Assembly (NCBI RefSeq): GCF_000003605.2
Contig: NW_003155737.1
Location: 471,734 to 496,821, forward strand
DNA from: Saccoglossus kowalevskii
Lineage: Eukaryota > Hemichordata > Enteropneusta > Harrimaniidae
Length of the DNA stretch: 25,088 bases
Direction: 5' to 3'
Shown: positions 20,040 through 25,088 of the stretch, in pieces
How the letters are laid out: every line of letters starts with the position of its first letter
Position numbering within the stretch: position 1 is the stretch's first letter
Notes under the pieces: generated by a model
The model's database searches: none
What the model saw: only the letters and a program-made list of their open reading frames with translations
What the model was told of the DNA's origin: nothing
Program-made: the position numbers and the translations under genes

Positions 20040-22295
20040 GAATACGAAAACATCATTCAGATGTGATAGGACCAAATATGTTATGATAGTGCTAACTACT
20101 GGTTCCAAATATGTGGTTGGTGTTGTATGTTATTGCTAGTTCAACTGTAAACATTTACATATGTAAATTGGATGATAGTTTGTCTCAGTAGTCTCCACTA
20201 GATATGTATCGTATTTTCACATATTGAAAAATAAAAGATAGATAAACATTAAATTGTCTGGTTGTGAACTTGTTTTTGTCCGTGATTGGCAGAAACTAGA
20301 TGATGATTTTTTGTGGTACACGTAGACTTATGCCACTTTTAATCGTAGCATGAGCGCACAGGTGTACGTACAATACAATACACGGTTATAAGGTGGATGA
20401 AACCGATGAGATATTCAATTAAATGTTTATTCCTAGCACACAACATCGATGTATATAATCTCCAACGTCATTCGATCCACAAAATTGCTTATTAATTTCT
20501 TATCGCGTTGCTAATTCAGTTACAGAAATTAGCATCAGTGGTCTGCAATCGGCAGCTAACAACTGTTGTTAATTTCCTGTTTCGGAGTAGATTTCAAATT
20601 AATACGAGGGGTCCGGTGGATATAGTTACCATGGAAACATTTCGTTTTGATTTAGGTTAAGCGATCTACTTCCGGTGAGTGCTTCGTATGTCTAAGCCAA
20701 TCCACTGGCGAATTTTACTGATAGGTAGACAAGTCTCGACTCTGTCTCGGCGGTATTTATTAGCGATATACTGGTTGTCATATTTATATTTACGCTCAAT
20801 ATTGTGCCATAAACGTGAAAGTATATAGAATATATAAGCCACAAACAAAATCCGATCTTCATGACGTCAAGGAAATGATACTTTTTTGAGCGATCAATTC
20901 ATTTAACACATGTAGTGACGATACTACTGGTACTACTCAAGTTGTATTTCTGAAACCAATTCTCGGCGAATGACTGATTTAAAGCGTTTTCGAACCAATT
21001 TAATTGGTTATATCTTCTGTGTTTCAAAATATCGTATCAATCGCCCATGTTAAATGACTGAATCAGAGACTCGTGCGTGATTGTATTTATCAAAGATCTT
21101 CTTTTGAAAGTCATGCACCGGATTAAATATTTAATAATTCCCATAAAACCGTTCACGTGTTCCTGTTTATGGTTGCATATAACATCCCTTAATTATAGAA
21201 ATCGTGCTAACTAATATATGTTTTATATATGTACATTATTAACGATACTTGCTAAGACTATGGAAATACAACGAATCCATTGTTCGTCAATGGTCTGGCT
21301 TCTCTCTAGTTCAAACTACCCTCTCCGGCAATATCAAGAGATTCAAAGTCATGGCGACTCGTACTGCCAAACATGGATATTTTATCTAATACAGATTCAA
21401 CAACACACAGCAAAGGTCCACGAGATGCAATATTTTGTATCTTTTGCTTCCATGTAATACTTGTGTGGTATCAAATGAATATACTCTAATTGTGGCTTAG
21501 AATTTAATAGATGGTTTAAAACATATGTATATAAAACGTAGTTTATGTCCTTTTGAATCCTAGACTCTATCGTCAAATAACGGCTACCAGTGTATAAACA
21601 TGTAATTTCGAATATAAAATAGTCGTTAATAATTTGGTTTAATTGATAACCAGTGTTTTGTGAGTCGGATACCGAAAATCAGACCGACAAGAGTCTGAAA
21701 ACACTAATTTCCGGTCGGATTTTACCAAAAATATCGTAGTGAAAAACCAAGTTGTTTAAAAAAATAGCTTTTGAATCAATTTATCCGGAGACTGGAATCA
21801 TACAATGATTAAAATAAACCATTGCTGACTGGGTTTCAGGAAACGGAAACTAAATTTACTGTGAATTATATGACCTAGTTATATCCGAAACATTCAGCGG
21901 TATCAGTCACGAGGTCCACATTAACACGTGAACAGGTATGATGGTTTTGCATTAAGAACTAACGATAGGAACTAATAACACAAAATGACCGTTACTGCTC
22001 TCGAAAAATAGCGTGGAGTCAGTCACTATGACAGTTTCCTTGGGTCAGCTCAGATTACCGCATACTTATATTCTTCGTTTGGGAAGTCTACTTTTTTAAA
22101 AGATTAGATTATATTAATCCCACCCGCACAAAAAATCACTGTATAAGCTCTTTGTGGCAACGATGTTTTTTTCTTTCGAGCATGTTGTTCCTTGTCAGTT
22201 TGTGCTTAAACTCGAGTGAGCGTATCACGTCGAAATGTTATGAGTGGATGGTTTTACTTTCCATTGCCATAGATTGACTGTGAAGTGAGTAAATA
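20040..22295. other. Unique AT-rich region up to array C, no recognised gene
   Basis: About 2.3 kb. It has an X-box-like site at 20625-20638 and a full CRE-type TGACGTCA near 20863. One ATG ORF of 79 codons (21218-21457, plus) starts with a moderately hydrophobic stretch but is unrecognised. No inverted-repeat element was seen. Confidence 0.55.
20625..20638 (+). promoter_or_regulatory. X-box-like (RFX) motif
   Basis: GTTACCATGGAAAC fits RYYNYYATRRNRAC and differs from the palindromic RFX core GTTGCCATGGCAAC at two positions. Confidence 0.25.
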
Positions 22296-23310
22296 GCACA
22301 TTAGACAGACCTGGGCATAACGTAGGCACAATAGACAGACCTGGGCATAACATAGGCACAATGCATAGACCTGGGCATAACGTAGGCACAATGCATAGAC
22401 CTGGGCATAACGTAGGTACAATGCATAGACCTGGGCATACGTAGGCACAATGCATATAACTGGGCCTGACGTAGGCACAATACATAGACCTGGACATAAC
22501 GTAGACACAATGCATAGACCTAGGCATAACGTAGACACAACGCATAGACCTGGACATAACGTAGGCACAATGCATAGACCTGGGCATAACGTAGGCACAA
22601 TGCATAGACCTGGGCATAACGTAGGCACAATGCATATACCTGGGAATACGTAGACACAATGCATAGACCTGGGAATAACGTAGGCACATTGCATATACCT
22701 GGACATAATGTAGGCACAATGCATAGACCTGGGAATACGTAGGCACAATGCATAGACCTGGGCATAACGTAGGCACAATGCATAGACCTGGACATAACGT
22801 AGGCACAATGCATAGACCTGGGAATACGTAGGGCACAATGCATAGACCTGGACATAACGTAGGCACAATGCATATACCTGGGAATACGTAGACACAATGC
22901 ATAGACCTGGGAATACGTAGGCACAATGCATAGACCTGGGCATAACGTAGGCACAATGCATAGACCTGGGAATACGTAGACACAATGCATAAACCTGGGC
23001 ATAACTTAGGCACAATGCATAGATCTGGGCATAACGTAGGCACAATGCATAGACCTGGGCATAACGTAGGCACAATGCATAAACCTGGGCATAACTTAGG
23101 CACAATGCATAGATCTGGGCATAACGTAGGCACAATGCATAGACCTGGGCATAACGTAGGCACAATGCATAAACCTGGGAATACGTAGACACAATGCATA
23201 GACTTGGGAATACGTAGGCACAATGCATAGACCTGGGAATACGTAGGCGCAATGCATGAACATGGGCATAACGTAGGCGCAATGCATAGACCTGGGAATA
23301 CGTAGACACA
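22296..23310. repeat. Minisatellite C, 30/29-bp tandem repeat, about 34 units
   Basis: A unit that starts CATAACGTAGG, has CACAATGCAT in the middle and ends AGACCTGGG is repeated across 1,015 bp. About two thirds of units are 30 bp. The rest are 29-bp units in which CATAACG is replaced by AATACG; one unit near 22671 has the intermediate AATAACG. Since 30 is a multiple of three, runs of 30-bp units keep a frame: the plus strand encodes a ten-residue repeat (MHRPGHNVGT) and the minus strand another (such as MHCAYVMPRS). The 29-bp units shift the frame, yet all three minus frames stay open for 160-367 codons, which shows that openness comes from unit composition. Edges are sharp on both sides. 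Confidence 0.97.
22981..23160. repeat. Perfect 90-bp tandem duplication inside array C
   Basis: Positions 22981-23070 and 23071-23160 are identical by eye. Each is three 30-bp units marked in order by AAACCTGGG with AACTTAGG, AGATCTGGG, and the standard unit. This is the clearest recent higher-order expansion in the array. Confidence 0.9.
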
Positions 23311-25088
23311 CGGATTGAAATGTGCCATATGAAAGCTTCATTTCTGGTAATAATTTAATTGAACAATAAATGCAATGTTTAACAATGTTTTTTTGTACCC
23401 ATAGTTATATTCAGTTCCACTTCGTATTTTATCATCAAATTGCTGTATTTTCTGATTTGAAGCGTAAATAAGCATAATATCATATCGTGAACTGTATTTT
23501 ATGCGACTACACATTGAAACCGGACAACACACTCGACCAAACACCGAAACCAGGAAAGAAAATGTTTGTTTGAGATAAATAATCTGAGAGAGATCCACCC
23601 GTATCAAACCAACCAGACTTGCGCTTTCAGGAAGATGTCGAAAATGTAAAAAATTATCGCGAACGCCAGACGACAGGGGATGAGGAACAATAATACGAAG
23701 TCGACAGTGGAGCATAACAGAATGCCAAATTGTCATTACGATGATAATAATCTATTTTTAGTAAACATTCTCATGGTCACAAATGGGTCGAAGTGACACA
23801 AAAAGTGAATACTTTACTTCCATTTACAATAGAGATACATCAGTTTGAAAAGTGTGACCGGCATTTCCGACATTTAGTAGTGCTGACATCTCAACTAGCC
23901 TACATAATGCATTTACGATTACTGACTGACAGGCTCAACTGAGTCTCGTTAACACGTAATTCCCAAACGTACATTAGGCAACTAGTTGATAACAGAAAGT
24001 ACAGAATATGTGACAGCCAATAGAAGAGAAAGATGAGTTTCAATAAATGTCAGTACTCGTATGAACACAATAGTACTTCAGTGGGGGATTAACCATCGAC
24101 CGACCACGTGCATATCCTGGATCTGTTTCCGGAGAATGCAATACTAGACCAATTTGGGCTTCATCCAACATCTTATTAACAAAAGTAGGGATAGTGTTCA
24201 ATATATATTTGTCATTGTTTAGTGATAAAATTGTAGAAGAATGATGGCCACAACGTTCAAGACAGATATCAGTAAAACGCATTGCAAAACATATTGTGCA
24301 CACCAGTAGAAATACTATGTAACGAAATTGTAGACACACTGTGCATATTAGCGTTATTACTTAGTTTTAAACAAGATTGTTTAAGGATGATTATATGCAT
24401 CAAGCTAATCATATATTTAATATACATTAAAATCATTACTGACAATTTTCATATTTTAGGTTCGTAAATGCATTGTTATTATTTTACAGTTCTAACTATG
24501 ACTTGATTACTACGTACAAACTAATCCTAAGCCATCAAATATACTAAGCGAAAAAATCTGGCCACATCTATCCATCGCGTGCAGTTAATTATATATGAAC
24601 CATCATTTTCGACTGATGGGAGGTGTTTAGCGGGGGTGGATAGTTGTATAATTCCAAATTATTACATGTGGCTTAATGCAAAGTACCGCACATGTACATA
24701 GCGTACTGGTTTCGAACAAGTATGCTAATAGGATTAAACAGGACTTATAAATATAACCAAATGGGCGCTGGCGAGACCGTTAGAACGATATTCACAATCT
24801 TCATTTGAAAGGGTTATTCAAATAATTCAAATTGTTACTTCGATTATGAATTTTGGACGAAATTGATCAAGACATGCAGAGCAATGTAGTCGAATTGTTT
24901 ACAGAGATTACACAATGCTCCAAAGCAGGACTTTATATACACTAAAAGTTCCGCTTTCGAGTCTGACTTGCGTTCTTAGTACGGCCACAACTAGGGTCGA
25001 GTCAAATATTTTTGTTTCCGTGTTTTTTGTTCTAGAACATTTATATAAATCTCATGTGAGGAAACTTCGACAAAAATAGCAGTACTAA
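23311..25088. other. Unique AT-rich flank of array C
   Basis: Besides the 132-codon ORF described separately, there is an open minus-strand stretch at 24040-24339 (99 codons from a GTG, no usable ATG before codon 20). It starts hydrophobic (FLLVCTICF) and continues polar; it could be an exon fragment but has no recognised similarity or convincing splice sites. The last 600 bp show nothing I can name. Confidence 0.5.
23338..23736 (-). CDS. Weak ORF candidate, 132 codons, unrecognised
   Basis: This is the longest ORF outside the arrays, with a true ATG at 23736 and its end about 30 bp from the right edge of array C. The product begins MTIWHSVMLHCRLRIIVPH, has a moderately hydrophobic stretch around residues 60-72 (FSFLVSVFGRVCC) and a polar, tyrosine-rich C-terminus. 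I see no domain, signal peptide or repeat. At this base composition, an ORF of this length somewhere in 25 kb is not improbable by chance. Confidence 0.13.
   Translation of the reverse strand: MTIWHSVMLHCRLRIIVPHPLSSGVRDNFLHFRHLPESASLVGLIRVDLSQIIYLKQTFSFLVSVFGRVCCPVSMCSRIKYSSRYDIMLIYASNQKIQQFDDKIRSGTEYNYGYKKTLLNIAFIVQLNYYQK

Noticed and set aside
22225-23328. A 367-codon minus-strand ORF as a real cysteine-rich repeat protein
   Set aside because: The ORF is almost wholly minisatellite, overlapping ORFs are equally open in other frames, and 29-bp units keep shifting the frame, so length is no evidence of coding.
24040-24339. A 99-codon minus-strand open stretch as a secreted protein
   Set aside because: The apparent start is GTG, the first in-frame ATG falls after the hydrophobic stretch, and no splice acceptor was convincing.

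Overview
This window looks like nuclear DNA from an animal, most likely a marine invertebrate such as a mollusc or another lophotrochozoan or deuterostome. That is an inference from the AT-rich sequence with CpG still fairly common outside the repeats, short scattered ORFs with no operon-like layout, abundant tandem repeats and small inverted-repeat elements. I recognise no protein-coding gene, rRNA, tRNA or mobile-element protein, and the species cannot be fixed from the sequence.

Layout. Positions 1-1703 are minisatellite A: about 45 copies of a 38-bp unit, cut by the left window edge. Positions 1704-5354 are mostly unique sequence with a GC-richer patch near 3240-3450, a TTAA-flanked inverted-repeat element (4037-4521) and an X-box-like site. 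Positions 5355-6357 are minisatellite B: about 44 copies of a 23-bp, CpG-rich, strongly G/T-biased unit. Positions 6358-22295 are about 16 kb of AT-rich, mostly unique sequence with a second TTAA-flanked inverted-repeat element (6492-6653), a 14-bp inverted-repeat hairpin element (14243-14365), smaller hairpins and palindromes, and a few weak small-ORF candidates. Positions 22296-23310 are minisatellite C: about 34 copies of a 30-bp unit mixed with a 29-bp variant. Positions 23311-25088 are unique sequence with one 132-codon ORF beside the array.

The arrays contain the longest ORFs in the window (up to 367 codons). They are open in several frames or on both strands because the short units lack stops, so they should not be read as genes. 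The most distinctive property of the window is three unrelated minisatellites within 25 kb, each with visible higher-order structure. Two of them repeat a known transcription-factor-like motif in most units: inverted CCAAT/NF-Y in A and YY1-like in B. Whether that is functional or a coincidence of amplification cannot be settled from the sequence.

The best small-ORF candidates are a 78-codon ORF (3219-3455, minus) with a signal-peptide-like start and a dibasic site, and a 62-codon cysteine-containing ORF (8522-8710, minus) with a good start context. Both are weak and could be chance ORFs. I found no convincing sign of a new multi-gene system; the window is best read as intergenic or intronic DNA dominated by tandem repeats.
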